From Sphingorhabdus sp. SMR4y (lineage in GTDB: Bacteria > Pseudomonadota > Alphaproteobacteria > Sphingomonadales > Sphingomonadaceae): 64,000 nt of DNA. A program made the position numbers and the translations under genes. Position 1 is the first letter of the stretch; every line of letters starts with the position of its first letter. A model generated the notes under the pieces. That model was not told the origin of the DNA. It did no database searches and saw only the letters and a list, made by a program, of their open reading frames with translations. Positions 26,247-35,672 of this stretch are shown piece after piece. The DNA lies in assembly GCF_002218195.1 (NCBI RefSeq), contig NZ_CP022336.1:3095001-3159000 (forward strand). The letters run 5' to 3'.

Positions 26247-27680
26247 CTATGCCTGATGGATGGCTTTGGTGACCATATAGGCTTTCAGCCCGTCGGGCCC
26301 GTCTTCCGATCCGTGACCGCTTTCCTTGACCCCGCCGAAGGGCGCGTCGCCCGGGCTGACGGTCAGATTGTTGATCGCGACCATGCCCGCCTCGATCCGG
26401 TCACCGACCAGATTGGCAGTGCGCAGATTTTCGGTGAAGGCGTAGGCCGCCAAACCCAGCGGCAGGCGGTTGGCCTGTTCGATGGCTTCGTCGAGCGTGC
26501 CGAAGGGGCGCATCACGGCGACCGGGCCGAACGGCTCGTCGTTCATGATATCGGCGTCGAGCGGGACGTGGGAGAGCACGGTGGGATCAAAGAAAAAGCC
26601 CTTTTCGCCGCGCCGTTCGCCGCCGAGCCGGACATCCGCGCCCCTGGTTCGCGCGTCCGCGATCATCGCGCCCACGGCGCTTGGCCGGCGCGGGTTGGCG
26701 AGCGGACCCATTTCGACCGCGCCAAAGCCGTCGCCGACGCTGACCTTCTGGGCGCGTTCGGTGAAGACTTTCTCGAACCGGTCATAAATGCCCGACTGGA
26801 CATAGAAGCGGGTTGGCGAGACGCAGACCTGACCGGCGTTGCGGAATTTTCCGGTGACCACCAGATCGAGCGTCTTGTCCAGATCGCAATCGTCGAAGAC
26901 CAGCACCGGCGCGTGACCGCCCAGTTCCATGGTGGTACGCTTCATGCCCTCGGCGGCGAGTTTCATCAGATGCTTGCCGACCGGGACCGAACCGGTGAAA
27001 CTGACCTTGCGGATCACATCCGAGGCGATGAGATGGCTGGACACTTCGGCCGGATCGCCAAAGACGACCTGCGCGACGCCCGACGGCAGACCCGCGTCGA
27101 TCAGACAGCGGACCATCTCGATCGGGCTGGCCGGGGTTTCTTCCGCCGGTTTGAGAATGATCGAGCAGCCCGCGGCAATGGCAGGAGCCAGTTTGCGCAC
27201 GGGGGTGAAAACCGGGAAATTCCAGGGGCTGAAGGCGGCGACCGGACCGACCGGCTGATATTTGACGAAACTGTTCTGGCCCGCCGGGCGGACCAGCACG
27301 CGTCCGTAGCAACGCTTCGCTTCTTCGGCCATGATATCGAAATGGCTGGCGGAGGCGGTGACTTCACCGACCGCCTGGGCCAGCGGCTTGCCCTGCTCGA
27401 AAGTCATCAGGCGACCGATTTCCGGCGCCCGCTCGCGCATCAGCTCTGCAGCTTTGTGCAAAATCACGGCGCGCTCGGCCACCGGCGTGTCGCGCCAGAG
27501 CGGAAATGCACGGTCGGCAGCGTTCAGGGCGCGGTCGAGATCGGCTGTCGTCGCCTTGGGCAAATCGGCAATGGCCTCGCCGGTCGCCGGATCTACGACC
27601 TGATGAACGTCGCGGTCCGCGCCGTCGATCCATTCGCCGTCGATATGAAGTTGCAATTTGCTGGGATAAGCGTTGGACAT
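26247..27680 (-). CDS. NAD(P)-dependent aldehyde dehydrogenase (succinate-semialdehyde type)
   Basis: This 477-aa member of the ALDH superfamily oxidises an aldehyde to the acid. The catalytic glutamate is in TMELGGHAPVLV and the nucleophilic cysteine in NAGQVCVSPTRF. SFTGSVPVGKHLM is the cofactor-binding turn, and PWNFPVF is the oxyanion asparagine block. The LGGHAP and VCVSP wording is that of GabD-like enzymes. The start at 27680 (MSNAYPSK) has AGGAG just upstream; an upstream in-frame TTG would add ten residues. It is probably expressed with the TPP enzyme behind it and is divergent from the SMP-30 gene. Confidence 0.9.
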   Translation of the reverse strand: MSNAYPSKLQLHIDGEWIDGADRDVHQVVDPATGEAIADLPKATTADLDRALNAADRAFPLWRDTPVAERAVILHKAAELMRERAPEIGRLMTFEQGKPLAQAVGEVTASASHFDIMAEEAKRCYGRVLVRPAGQNSFVKYQPVGPVAAFSPWNFPVFTPVRKLAPAIAAGCSIILKPAEETPASPIEMVRCLIDAGLPSGVAQVVFGDPAEVSSHLIASDVIRKVSFTGSVPVGKHLMKLAAEGMKRTTMELGGHAPVLVFDDCDLDKTLDLVVTGKFRNAGQVCVSPTRFYVQSGIYDRFEKVFTERAQKVSVGDGFGAVEMGPLANPRRPSAVGAMIADARTRGADVRLGGERRGEKGFFFDPTVLSHVPLDADIMNDEPFGPVAVMRPFGTLDEAIEQANRLPLGLAAYAFTENLRTANLVGDRIEAGMVAINNLTVSPGDAPFGGVKESGHGSEDGPDGLKAYMVTKAIHQA

Positions 27681-27766
27681 AGTTGCTCCTGTAACCTTCT
27701 GCCTAAGCACTAGACTTGTAGCCGGAATCCCGCAATGACTGTGACAAAATTTGAGAGGATAGATTT

Positions 27767-28687
27767 ATGGAGATAGTCACCGAAGGGCTGCGCTTTCCCG
27801 AGGGCCCGATAGCCATGCCGGACGGCAGCGTCATCCTGGTCGAGATCGAGGCGCAACAGCTCACCCGGGTCTTGCCCGATGGCAGCAAGCAGCTGGTCGC
27901 CAAGACCGGCGGCGGGCCCAATGGCGCAGCACTGGGCCCGGATGGCAAAATTTATGTCTGCAACAATGGCGGCTTTGAATATAAGGACGAGAACGGCTTC
28001 CTGACCCCGGCGGGCATTGCGAAAGATTATGCCGGCGGTAGCATCCAGCGAGTCGACCCGGAGACCGGCGAGGTTGAGACGCTTTATAATGACGGCGACT
28101 TCGGCTGCATCCTGCGTGGGCCCAACGATATCCAGTTCGACGCGCATGGCGGCTTCTGGTTCACCGATCATGGTAAGACCGATTATGAAAAGCGTTGCCA
28201 CGACATCGTGGGGATTTTCTATGCCAAGGCCGACGGCAGCCATCTGGAAGAGGTGATCTTTCCGTCCAACAATCCCAATGGAGTCGGAATCTCGCCGGAC
28301 GGCAATACGCTCTATGCTGCCGAAACCTTCACCTGCCGGCTGATGAAATTCAATATCACTGCGCCCGGCAAGGTAGCGCCGGACGCCGGCCCCGGCGGTC
28401 CGGGTATCCCGCTCTACCGTCCCTCTGGCTATAAATTTTTCGACAGTCTGGCGATGGAGGAATGCGGCAATATCTGTGTCGCCACGATCGGGGAATGCGG
28501 CATCAGCGTGATTTCTCCGGAAGGCGAGCTGGTCGAATTTGTCGAGACGCCGGATATTTTTACCACCAATATCTGCTTTGGCGGTGAGGATATGATGGAC
28601 GCCTGGATATGTCTGTCGGCAACTGGAAAACTGGTCAAAACCCGCTGGAAACGGCCCGGAATGAAATTGGAATATCTGAACAAATGA
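27767..28687 (+). CDS. SMP-30/gluconolactonase family protein
   Basis: This 306-aa six-bladed beta-propeller is of the SMP-30/LRE type, typically a Ca-dependent lactonase. The N-terminal EGLRFPEGPIAMPDG carries the metal glutamate, GPNDIQFDAHGGFWFTDHG supplies the metal Asn, and SPDGNTLYAAET is a typical blade repeat. The substrate is unclear. The last four bases overlap the next HAD gene, so they are co-translated. A divergent ALDH gene nearby suggests shared catabolic use, but this is inference. Confidence 0.88.
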   Translation: MEIVTEGLRFPEGPIAMPDGSVILVEIEAQQLTRVLPDGSKQLVAKTGGGPNGAALGPDGKIYVCNNGGFEYKDENGFLTPAGIAKDYAGGSIQRVDPETGEVETLYNDGDFGCILRGPNDIQFDAHGGFWFTDHGKTDYEKRCHDIVGIFYAKADGSHLEEVIFPSNNPNGVGISPDGNTLYAAETFTCRLMKFNITAPGKVAPDAGPGGPGIPLYRPSGYKFFDSLAMEECGNICVATIGECGISVISPEGELVEFVETPDIFTTNICFGGEDMMDAWICLSATGKLVKTRWKRPGMKLEYLNK

Positions 28688-29331
28688 AATTCACCACCGT
28701 AATTTTCGACTTTGGCGGGGTTATCACTTCGTCGCCATTTGAAGCGTTTAACCGGCTGGAGGCCGAAAAGGGCGTGCCGCAGGACAGCGTGCGCCGGATC
28801 AACAGCGCCAATCCCGACGACAATGCCTGGGCCCGGTTCGAGCGGGCGGAACTGGATGGTGCCGGCTTTGACGAAGCCTTTGCCGAGGAGGCGAAAGCCC
28901 TGGGGCTGGAGTTGCGCGGCGCCGACGTGCTGGCCGTACTGGCTGGTGACGTGCGGCCCAATATGGTGGCTACGCTGGACCGGTTAAAGGCCGAGGGCTT
29001 AGCGATTTCCTGCATCACCAACAATGTCCCGGCCGGCAAGGGCGCGGGCATGGCGATGGATGACGAAAAGGCGTCTGCGGTCGCCGAGATCATGGCGCGC
29101 TTCGATCATATCATCGAAAGCAGCAAGGCGGGCGTGCGCAAGCCCGATCCGCGAATTTACCAGATGATGTGCGAGGCTCTGAATGTCGATCCGGCGCAGT
29201 GCATCTATCTCGATGATCTCGGAATCAACTGCAAACCGGCAGCAGCGCTTGGCATGGCGGCGATCAAGGTCTCGGCCGAGCAACAGGCGCTTGATGATCT
29301 CGGTGCGCTGCTGAACATGCGATTGCCCTGA
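28684..29331 (+). CDS. HAD-IA family hydrolase
   Basis: This 215-aa haloacid dehalogenase-fold protein has the nucleophile in FDFGGVITSS near residue 9; the usual second Asp of DxD is Gly, as in YihX- and soluble-epoxide-hydrolase-like phosphatases. Motif II is in SCITNN, the lysine in ESSKAGVRKPDPRIY, and the acidic motif IV in YLDDLGINCKPA. It is a likely small-molecule phosphatase. The ATG at 28684 overlaps the preceding stop and defines the start. Confidence 0.9.
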   Translation: MKFTTVIFDFGGVITSSPFEAFNRLEAEKGVPQDSVRRINSANPDDNAWARFERAELDGAGFDEAFAEEAKALGLELRGADVLAVLAGDVRPNMVATLDRLKAEGLAISCITNNVPAGKGAGMAMDDEKASAVAEIMARFDHIIESSKAGVRKPDPRIYQMMCEALNVDPAQCIYLDDLGINCKPAAALGMAAIKVSAEQQALDDLGALLNMRLP

Positions 29332-29427
29332 TGCCCGGTGCACATAGTGGCAAAGCTGTAATATAATCGTCACCAATGAGTCGTCGAACGGTCGTGAAAC
29401 CGCTATAGCGGGACGGGGGTTCAAAGG

Positions 29428-30249
29428 TTGCGGGGATTCGTGGGTAATAGCTTGTCGGACAGATTTGGCACGGTGGCCCGCTGGTATAGCCAGAGGGGTT
29501 CATACCCGTTTCTCTTCCTTCTTTTGGCGGTCTTGCTGCTGATCCAGGCCGTTCGTCTGACCTGGCTGGTGCTCACTCCGCTGGGCCCTGTCGGCAATTA
29601 TCGCGCTGATCAGGTGCGGATATTGTCCCCGCAATCGCGGCTCACCCTGTTCAGCAGCTTTGATCCGTTTTTCCGGGACGGGGCAACGCAAAGCGCCAAT
29701 GTGGTGACGTCACTGCAACTGACACTGTTCGGCATCCGGATGAACGAGGCATCGGGACGGGGCTCGGCAATCCTGTCCGGGCCGGACGGGGTGCAAGCCA
29801 ATTATGCTGTCGGCGAGGAGATCATGTCCGGCGTTACACTCGACAGTGTCGCGTTTGACCATGTGGTCATCAACCGCGGCGGCGTGCGCGAAAGCCTCTA
29901 TCTCGACCAGTCCATTCCCGCGCAGACCATCGGCGCCGACGATCCCGTCACGCCTGCATCGCTGACTCCGGGCGGCGCGGAAATAGCCGGTGTCGCCTCG
30001 CTCGCCCCGCGCAACGAACAGGGCCGGGTCACCGGGATTCTGTTGTCGCCCCTGGGTGACGGCAGCCTGTTCAACAGCGCCGGTTTCCGCAATGGCGATA
30101 TCATCGTGTCGATCAACGGCAATCCGGTGGGATCAGCGAGCGATATCGAGACGCTGAAAAGTCAAATACGGCCCGGCACGCGCCTGTCCGTAGAAGTCGA
30201 GCGCGGAGCCGATACGGTTCCGGTCGCTGTTAATCTGGGAGCCCAGTAA
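29428..30249 (+). CDS. gspC: Type II secretion system protein GspC
   Basis: GspC is the inner-membrane protein linking the cytoplasmic-membrane platform to the secretin. It has 273 aa with a short cytoplasmic N-terminus, one membrane helix (about residues 28-52, FLFLLLAVLLLIQAVRLTWL) and a periplasmic HR domain followed by a PDZ-like C-terminal region (LSPLGDGSLFNSAGFRNGDII). It starts at TTG 29428 or GTG 29440; both have G-rich upstream sequence. It is the first gene of a tightly packed gsp operon, overlapping gspD by one base. Confidence 0.85.
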   Translation: MRGFVGNSLSDRFGTVARWYSQRGSYPFLFLLLAVLLLIQAVRLTWLVLTPLGPVGNYRADQVRILSPQSRLTLFSSFDPFFRDGATQSANVVTSLQLTLFGIRMNEASGRGSAILSGPDGVQANYAVGEEIMSGVTLDSVAFDHVVINRGGVRESLYLDQSIPAQTIGADDPVTPASLTPGGAEIAGVASLAPRNEQGRVTGILLSPLGDGSLFNSAGFRNGDIIVSINGNPVGSASDIETLKSQIRPGTRLSVEVERGADTVPVAVNLGAQ

Positions 30250-32396
30250 TGCGTAGTTTTTTCGCCCGGATCATAGCGGTCCTCGCTCTTTGTGCCGGCC
30301 TGTCGGCGGCACCCGTGTCGGCCCAGCATACGCTGAATGTTCGCGATGCCGACATCCGTGCCTTTGTGCAGGACGCGGCAAAGGTCACGGGCCGCACCTT
30401 CATTCTCGACAGCCGGGTGCAGGGTAAGGTCTCGGTGGTCACCGACCGGCCACTCAGCCGCTCGGAATATTTCGAGATTTTCCTGTCGACCCTGCGTGCC
30501 AATAATCTGGTCGCGATCCCGACGACCCGCGGTGCCTATCGGATCCAGCCCGCCGACGGTGCGGCTTCGCAACCGAGCCGGATCGGGTCGCGCGGTGCCG
30601 AAGGCAATCAGCTGGTCACCGAAGTGGTGCGGCTCAAATCGATTGTCGCCACCGAAGCGCTGGAAACGCTGCGCCCGCTGGTCAGCAAACAGGGGTCGAT
30701 CACGGCCAATCGCAACGCGAACAGTCTGGTGATCGTAGACTATGCCGACAATATCCGCCGGATACGCTCGCTGGTTGGCGATATCGACCGCGACAGCGCG
30801 GCCAGCACGATCATCACGCTGAAAAACGCCGGGGCCCGGGAAATTGCCACATCGCTGCAGGCGCTTGCCGCACAGGGCGGCGGCGAGGGGCTGCGCGCGC
30901 CGGTGACGGTGGTGCCGATCGACAGCAGCAACAGTATCGCCCTGCGTGGTGATCCCGGCGCGGTGGCGCGTTTTGCACAAATGGCGCGTGAACTGGACAA
31001 GGGTGCGGAATCGGGGACCGAGATTCGCGTCCACCGGCTTGGCTACGCCAATGCCGAACATCTCATGCCGGTGATCGAGAATCTGCTGGGCAGTAGCGGA
31101 ACGGGCGGTGCGTCGGCAGCGGTTGCGCCGGCCGGTGAAGGCGGAACGGCAGCGACAGTCGCAACCGGCGGTGGCAATGGCATTGCCAGCCGGGGGCCGG
31201 CGATTGTCACCCGGCTGGAAGGCACCAACGCGATCATCGTCGCGGCCAATCCGGACGTGCAGAGGATGATTGGCGAACTGATCCGCCAGCTCGATACGCG
31301 GCAGGAACAGGTGGTGGTCGAAGCGATTATCGTCGAGATTTCCGAATCTCTGGCCCGCGAACTGGGTGTACAATGGCTGGTCGGCGGAGAAGATGTGCCC
31401 TTTGCGGTGACCAATTTCTCGAACGCCTCGCCCAATATCGTCGATGTCGCCGGTGGCTTGCTGGCCGACCAGTTTGATACCACCACGACGACCACGACCG
31501 ATACCGCGACGACCGTGACCACGAACAGTTCGGTCGGTGATGCGTTGCGGCAGAATGCAGCGGATTCGGTACTGGCAGCGCGCGGCGGCTTTGGCGGATT
31601 TGCGACCAGCCTGGGCGGGAGCGCCGTGCTCGGTGCGATCATCAATGCGGTGCAATCCGACACGGACAGCAATGTCTTGTCGACGCCTTCGCTGACGGTG
31701 AACAACAATCTCAAGGGTAGCATTTTGTTTGGCCAGGAAATTCCGGTCTCGACCGGCGAGGCCCTGTCGGGCAATTTCGACAACGCCTTCCGCACGATCC
31801 AGCGGCAGAATGTCGGGATCGAGCTGGAAGTCACGCCGCAGATCAATGCCGGTGATGAAGTGCGGATGGAATTGCGCCAGCAGGTCAGTTCGATCGCCGG
31901 GCCGGTTTCCGACGATTTCAACGAGCTGATTATCAACAAGCGGGAAATCAACACCACCGTGACCGTTGGCGATGGCGAGATTATCGCGCTCGGCGGGCTG
32001 CTCGATGATAATGAGCGGCGCACCATCCAGAAAGTCCCGTTTCTCGGCGACATCCCGCTTCTCGGAGAATTGTTCCGCTCGCGGGGCCGGTCGCGGGTCA
32101 AAACCAATTTGATGGTCTTCATCCGTCCGACGATCCTGAAGGACCCCAATGACGCCCGGCGGTTCTCCAGCGCGCGTTATGATTATATCCGCGACCGGCA
32201 GCTCAGCCGCAATCCCGATAGCGAGCCGTCCATTGACGCGTTGGTTCGCGATTATCTGGGAACCGTTCCGCCGACGGTCAAACCGCGTCCGGATGACCAG
32301 ATCATCTATGCGCCTGGCGACCGGTCTGCGGTCAGTGACAGCGGTATGATCGAGCAGGCACCGGTGCCCCCAAGCGAGGCTGACGGGAAGCGGTAA
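30249..32396 (+). CDS. gspD: Type II secretion secretin GspD
   Basis: GspD forms the outer-membrane pore of the type II secretion system. It has 715 aa with a signal sequence ending VSAQ, an N0 domain (TLNVRDADIRAFVQDAAK), three N1-N3 repeats separated by Gly/Ala-rich linkers, and the C-terminal secretin domain with VTPQINAGDEVRMEL and VPFLGDIPLLGELFRS. A Thr/Asp-rich stretch near residues 415-425 is low-complexity. The gene starts one base inside the gspC stop. Confidence 0.95.
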   Translation: MRSFFARIIAVLALCAGLSAAPVSAQHTLNVRDADIRAFVQDAAKVTGRTFILDSRVQGKVSVVTDRPLSRSEYFEIFLSTLRANNLVAIPTTRGAYRIQPADGAASQPSRIGSRGAEGNQLVTEVVRLKSIVATEALETLRPLVSKQGSITANRNANSLVIVDYADNIRRIRSLVGDIDRDSAASTIITLKNAGAREIATSLQALAAQGGGEGLRAPVTVVPIDSSNSIALRGDPGAVARFAQMARELDKGAESGTEIRVHRLGYANAEHLMPVIENLLGSSGTGGASAAVAPAGEGGTAATVATGGGNGIASRGPAIVTRLEGTNAIIVAANPDVQRMIGELIRQLDTRQEQVVVEAIIVEISESLARELGVQWLVGGEDVPFAVTNFSNASPNIVDVAGGLLADQFDTTTTTTTDTATTVTTNSSVGDALRQNAADSVLAARGGFGGFATSLGGSAVLGAIINAVQSDTDSNVLSTPSLTVNNNLKGSILFGQEIPVSTGEALSGNFDNAFRTIQRQNVGIELEVTPQINAGDEVRMELRQQVSSIAGPVSDDFNELIINKREINTTVTVGDGEIIALGGLLDDNERRTIQKVPFLGDIPLLGELFRSRGRSRVKTNLMVFIRPTILKDPNDARRFSSARYDYIRDRQLSRNPDSEPSIDALVRDYLGTVPPTVKPRPDDQIIYAPGDRSAVSDSGMIEQAPVPPSEADGKR

Positions 32397-33949
32397 TGAA
32401 AATCGCCCGGGGGACAGAGGCGGTGATTGCTGAAGCGGAACGGGACTCTGCGGGTCTGCCGCTGGCAGCAGCCAGGGACCTGCCATATTCCTATGCCCGT
32501 GATCATGGCCTGCTGGTTCAGGATCGCAATGGTGAGCGCCCGCTGATCGCTCTTCGCGAAGGCTCAGACCCGTCCGCCTTGCTGGAGGTGCGGCGCTATC
32601 TGGCTTTGCCCTTTGACGTGGACATGGTCGACGGGCCGGCGTTCGAGAAGCTGCTGTCGGCCCATTATGCGATGGACGGTTCGGCTGCGGCCATGGCCGG
32701 TGATATGGCGCTGGCGGGCGAGGGGCTGGACGATATTGCCGGGGATATCCCGAGCGCAGAGGATCTGCTCGACAGCGCCGATGATGCGCCGACCATCCGG
32801 CTGATCAACGGGATCATCGCCGAGGCGGCACGGCAGGGCGCGTCGGACATCCATATCGAACCTTATGAGACCGGGCTTGTGGTCAGGATGCGGGTTGATG
32901 GCGTGCTGACCGAGAAGCTGCGCATGCCGCCGCATGTCGCCGGCGTGATCGTCAACCGGATCAAGGTGATGGCGCGGCTGGATATTGCCGAGCGGCGCAT
33001 TCCGCAGGATGGCCGGATCAGCCTGACGCTGGGCGGCAAACTGCTGGATGTTCGCGTTTCCACCTTGCCCAATCGCGCCAGCGAGCGGGTGGTGATGCGG
33101 ATACTCGACAAGGAAAGCGCGGGGATATCGCTCGATCTGCTCGGCATGTCGGAGAGCACCCATGCGATCCTCAGCGATGCGCTGAGCGAGCCCAATGGCA
33201 TCATCCTGGTGACCGGCCCGACCGGCTCGGGCAAGACCACAACGCTCTATGCGGGGCTCAAGCAGCTCAATGACGGCAGCCGCAATATCCTGACGGTCGA
33301 GGATCCGGTGGAATATGCGATCGAGGGCATTGGCCAGACCCAGGTCAATGCGAAGGTTGGCCTGACTTTTGCCGCCGGGCTCAGAGCCATATTGCGGCAG
33401 GACCCTGATGTGGTGATGATCGGCGAAATCCGCGACCGGGAGACCGCCGAGATCGCAGTGCAGGCGAGCCTGACCGGCCATCTGGTACTCTCCACCGTGC
33501 ACACCAATGACGCGGTGGGCGCGATCACCCGTATGCGCGATATGAAGGTGGAGCCGTTTCTGCTCGCCTCGACGCTGCGCGCGGTGATTGCCCAGCGACT
33601 GGTGCGCAGGCTGTGCGAGCATTGCCGCACGCCGATCCAGGCGGATGGCAGTCTGGCCTCGCTGCTCGGCTTTGACAATGGCACGGTGGTCTATCGGGAA
33701 ACGGGCTGCGAACATTGCAACCAGACCGGCTTCCAGGGCCGCATCGGCGTGTTCGAGGCGATCCGGATCGACGAGACCTTGCGCAAGCTGATCAATGATG
33801 GTGGCGACGAGGCGGCGATCACCGCCCATGCCTTCCGCAACCAGCCCCATCTGGGTGTCGCCGTGCGGGCGCTGGTTCGCGATGGCTTGACGACGCCCGA
33901 GGAAGCGATCCGTATCTCCCGGCGCGAAAGCGAAGCGGTCGATGCCTGA
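32396..33949 (+). CDS. gspE: Type II secretion ATPase GspE
   Basis: GspE is the cytoplasmic hexameric ATPase that powers pseudopilus assembly. It has 517 aa. Walker A is GPTGSGKT (about residues 274-281), followed by the Asp box, Walker B (DPDVVMIGEIRD) and the His box (TGHLVLSTVHTNDA). The four-cysteine metal module CEHC...CEHC near residues 407-444 distinguishes GspE/PilB-type enzymes. It starts in the gspD stop and overlaps gspF by eight bases. Confidence 0.96.
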   Translation: MKIARGTEAVIAEAERDSAGLPLAAARDLPYSYARDHGLLVQDRNGERPLIALREGSDPSALLEVRRYLALPFDVDMVDGPAFEKLLSAHYAMDGSAAAMAGDMALAGEGLDDIAGDIPSAEDLLDSADDAPTIRLINGIIAEAARQGASDIHIEPYETGLVVRMRVDGVLTEKLRMPPHVAGVIVNRIKVMARLDIAERRIPQDGRISLTLGGKLLDVRVSTLPNRASERVVMRILDKESAGISLDLLGMSESTHAILSDALSEPNGIILVTGPTGSGKTTTLYAGLKQLNDGSRNILTVEDPVEYAIEGIGQTQVNAKVGLTFAAGLRAILRQDPDVVMIGEIRDRETAEIAVQASLTGHLVLSTVHTNDAVGAITRMRDMKVEPFLLASTLRAVIAQRLVRRLCEHCRTPIQADGSLASLLGFDNGTVVYRETGCEHCNQTGFQGRIGVFEAIRIDETLRKLINDGGDEAAITAHAFRNQPHLGVAVRALVRDGLTTPEEAIRISRRESEAVDA

Positions 33950-35165
33950 ATTTGCCTATAGCGCGATCGACCCCAAGGGGCGCGAGAAGACCGGACGGCT
34001 GACCGCTGCCAGCGATGATGCGGCGCGCGCGAAACTGGCCGAGCGCAATTTCTATGTCGTCAGGATGGAAGCGGCGCAGGGGAAATCGCGCGACGGGGGC
34101 AAACAGGCAACGAGTCTGCTCGGTCCGAAAAAGCTGACATCCAAGGAACTGACCCTGTTCACCCGGCAGCTCTCCTCTCTGGTGCAGGTCAGCCCGCTGG
34201 AAGAGGCGCTGCGCCTGATCGGCAACCAGAATGAGAAGCCGCATGTCCAGCAGCGGATCGCGGCCGTGCATGGCGGAGTCGTTGAGGGCCAGCGTCTCTC
34301 CGAGGCGATGCGCCGGGAGCCGAAAAGCTTTCCGCCGCTCTATCGGGCGATGATCGCGGCGGGCGAAAGTTCCGGCACGCTGCCCGACATTACCGAAAGA
34401 CTGGCCGATCTGCTCGAGCGGCAGGCCGAATTGCGCGGCAAGCTGATCGGTACATTGGCTTATCCGGCGGTGCTGGCGCTGGTTTCGATCATCGTCGTCG
34501 CGCTGCTGATGATCGCGGTCGTGCCCAAGGTGGTCGAACAGTTTGACGATGTGAACCAGCAACTGCCGCTGGTCACACGGATTGTTATCGGAATATCCGA
34601 TTTTCTCGCCGACTGGTGGTGGGCGCTCGCGATGGCCATCGGCGTAGCGATCCTGATTGGCTGGCGCGCGCTCAAGGAGCCGCAACTCAAATATCGTTTT
34701 GACGGCTTCCTGCTGCGCCTGCCGTTCTTCGGGCGTCTGCTGCGGGACTTGCACGCGGCGCGTCTGGCGCGGACATTGTCGACCATGGTGGCCAGCCGCC
34801 TGCCGATTATCGAGGGGCTGCGGCTGACTACCGAGACTATTCATAACAGCGTGTTGCGCAAGGCGTCTGAAGATATGGTGGAAGCCATTAGAGGCGGCGG
34901 CAGCCTGTCGACGGCGCTCAGAAATACCGGGGTGTTTCCGCCAATGCTCGTCTATATGACCTCCAGCGGAGAAGCTTCGGGACAGCTCGACGACATGCTG
35001 GCGCGGGCAGCAAGCTATCTGGAGCGGGAATTTGACAATTTTAGCTCTACGGCCTTGTCCTTGCTGGAACCGATCATCATTGTGGCCCTGGGCGGGCTGG
35101 TCGCGCTGGTGATATTGGCGATATTGTTACCGATTTTGCAGCTTCAGAAGCTGGCAGGACTATAG
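33942..35165 (+). CDS. gspF: Type II secretion platform protein GspF
   Basis: GspF is the inner-membrane platform protein, 407 aa with two repeated cytoplasmic GspF domains and three membrane helices. Marker segments are FTRQLSSLVQVSPLEEALR, YRAMIAAGESSGTLP in the first domain and the echo VYMTSSGEASGQLDDML in the second. The tail helix ends LPILQLQKL. It is coupled to gspE by an overlap. Confidence 0.95.
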   Translation: MPEFAYSAIDPKGREKTGRLTAASDDAARAKLAERNFYVVRMEAAQGKSRDGGKQATSLLGPKKLTSKELTLFTRQLSSLVQVSPLEEALRLIGNQNEKPHVQQRIAAVHGGVVEGQRLSEAMRREPKSFPPLYRAMIAAGESSGTLPDITERLADLLERQAELRGKLIGTLAYPAVLALVSIIVVALLMIAVVPKVVEQFDDVNQQLPLVTRIVIGISDFLADWWWALAMAIGVAILIGWRALKEPQLKYRFDGFLLRLPFFGRLLRDLHAARLARTLSTMVASRLPIIEGLRLTTETIHNSVLRKASEDMVEAIRGGGSLSTALRNTGVFPPMLVYMTSSGEASGQLDDMLARAASYLEREFDNFSSTALSLLEPIIIVALGGLVALVILAILLPILQLQKLAGL

Positions 35166-35180
35166 GGCCGGAATAAAGGG

Positions 35181-35660
35181 ATGATTATGACGACAGAATT
35201 TGAAAATCCGGAAGCGGACCGCATGCCGGACGTCAGGCCGAAGAAAAAGCGCAACGGCTTCACGCTGGTCGAGCTCATGGTCGTGATCTTCATTCTCGGC
35301 CTGCTGACCACCATTGTCGTGATCAATGTCCTGCCCAGTCAGGACCGGGCGATGGTGGAAAAAGCGCGGGCGGATATCGCGACTCTGGGCCAGGCGCTGG
35401 AAATGTACCGGCTCGACAATCTCAGCTATCCCGGATCGTCGGACGGATTGCAGGCGCTGGTTGCGCCGCCGGCTTCGCTGTCCACGACCGCGCGCTACCG
35501 GCAAGGGGGCTATATCAAGAAACTGCCCGATGATCCGTGGGGACGGCCCTATCAATATGACAATCCCGGGCGTCAGGGCCCCGGCTATGATCTTTACTCG
35601 CTGGGCGCCGACGGCGCGCCGGGCGGCGAAGATGACAATGCCGACATTTACGCTGAATAA
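35181..35660 (+). CDS. gspG: Type II secretion major pseudopilin GspG
   Basis: GspG is the main subunit of the pseudopilus. It has 159 aa with a class III leader processed before F27 in NG-FTLVELMVV; the +5 glutamate is E31. The long hydrophobic helix follows. The C-terminal domain has PDDPWGRPYQYDNPG and a GGEDDNADI calcium-binding end typical of GspG. The leader of 26 residues is long, and starts at the third or fifteenth residue are also possible. No prepilin peptidase gene is in the window. Confidence 0.95.
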   Translation: MIMTTEFENPEADRMPDVRPKKKRNGFTLVELMVVIFILGLLTTIVVINVLPSQDRAMVEKARADIATLGQALEMYRLDNLSYPGSSDGLQALVAPPASLSTTARYRQGGYIKKLPDDPWGRPYQYDNPGRQGPGYDLYSLGADGAPGGEDDNADIYAE

Positions 35661-35672
35661 GACCGGCAGCGC

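Noticed and set aside
26094-27713. Plus-strand 539-aa ORF
   Set aside because: It is the complement of the aldehyde dehydrogenase, which carries both catalytic motifs.
30162-32486. Minus-strand 774-aa ORF
   Set aside because: It is the complement of gspD; low-complexity Arg/Asp/Gly content and no domain.
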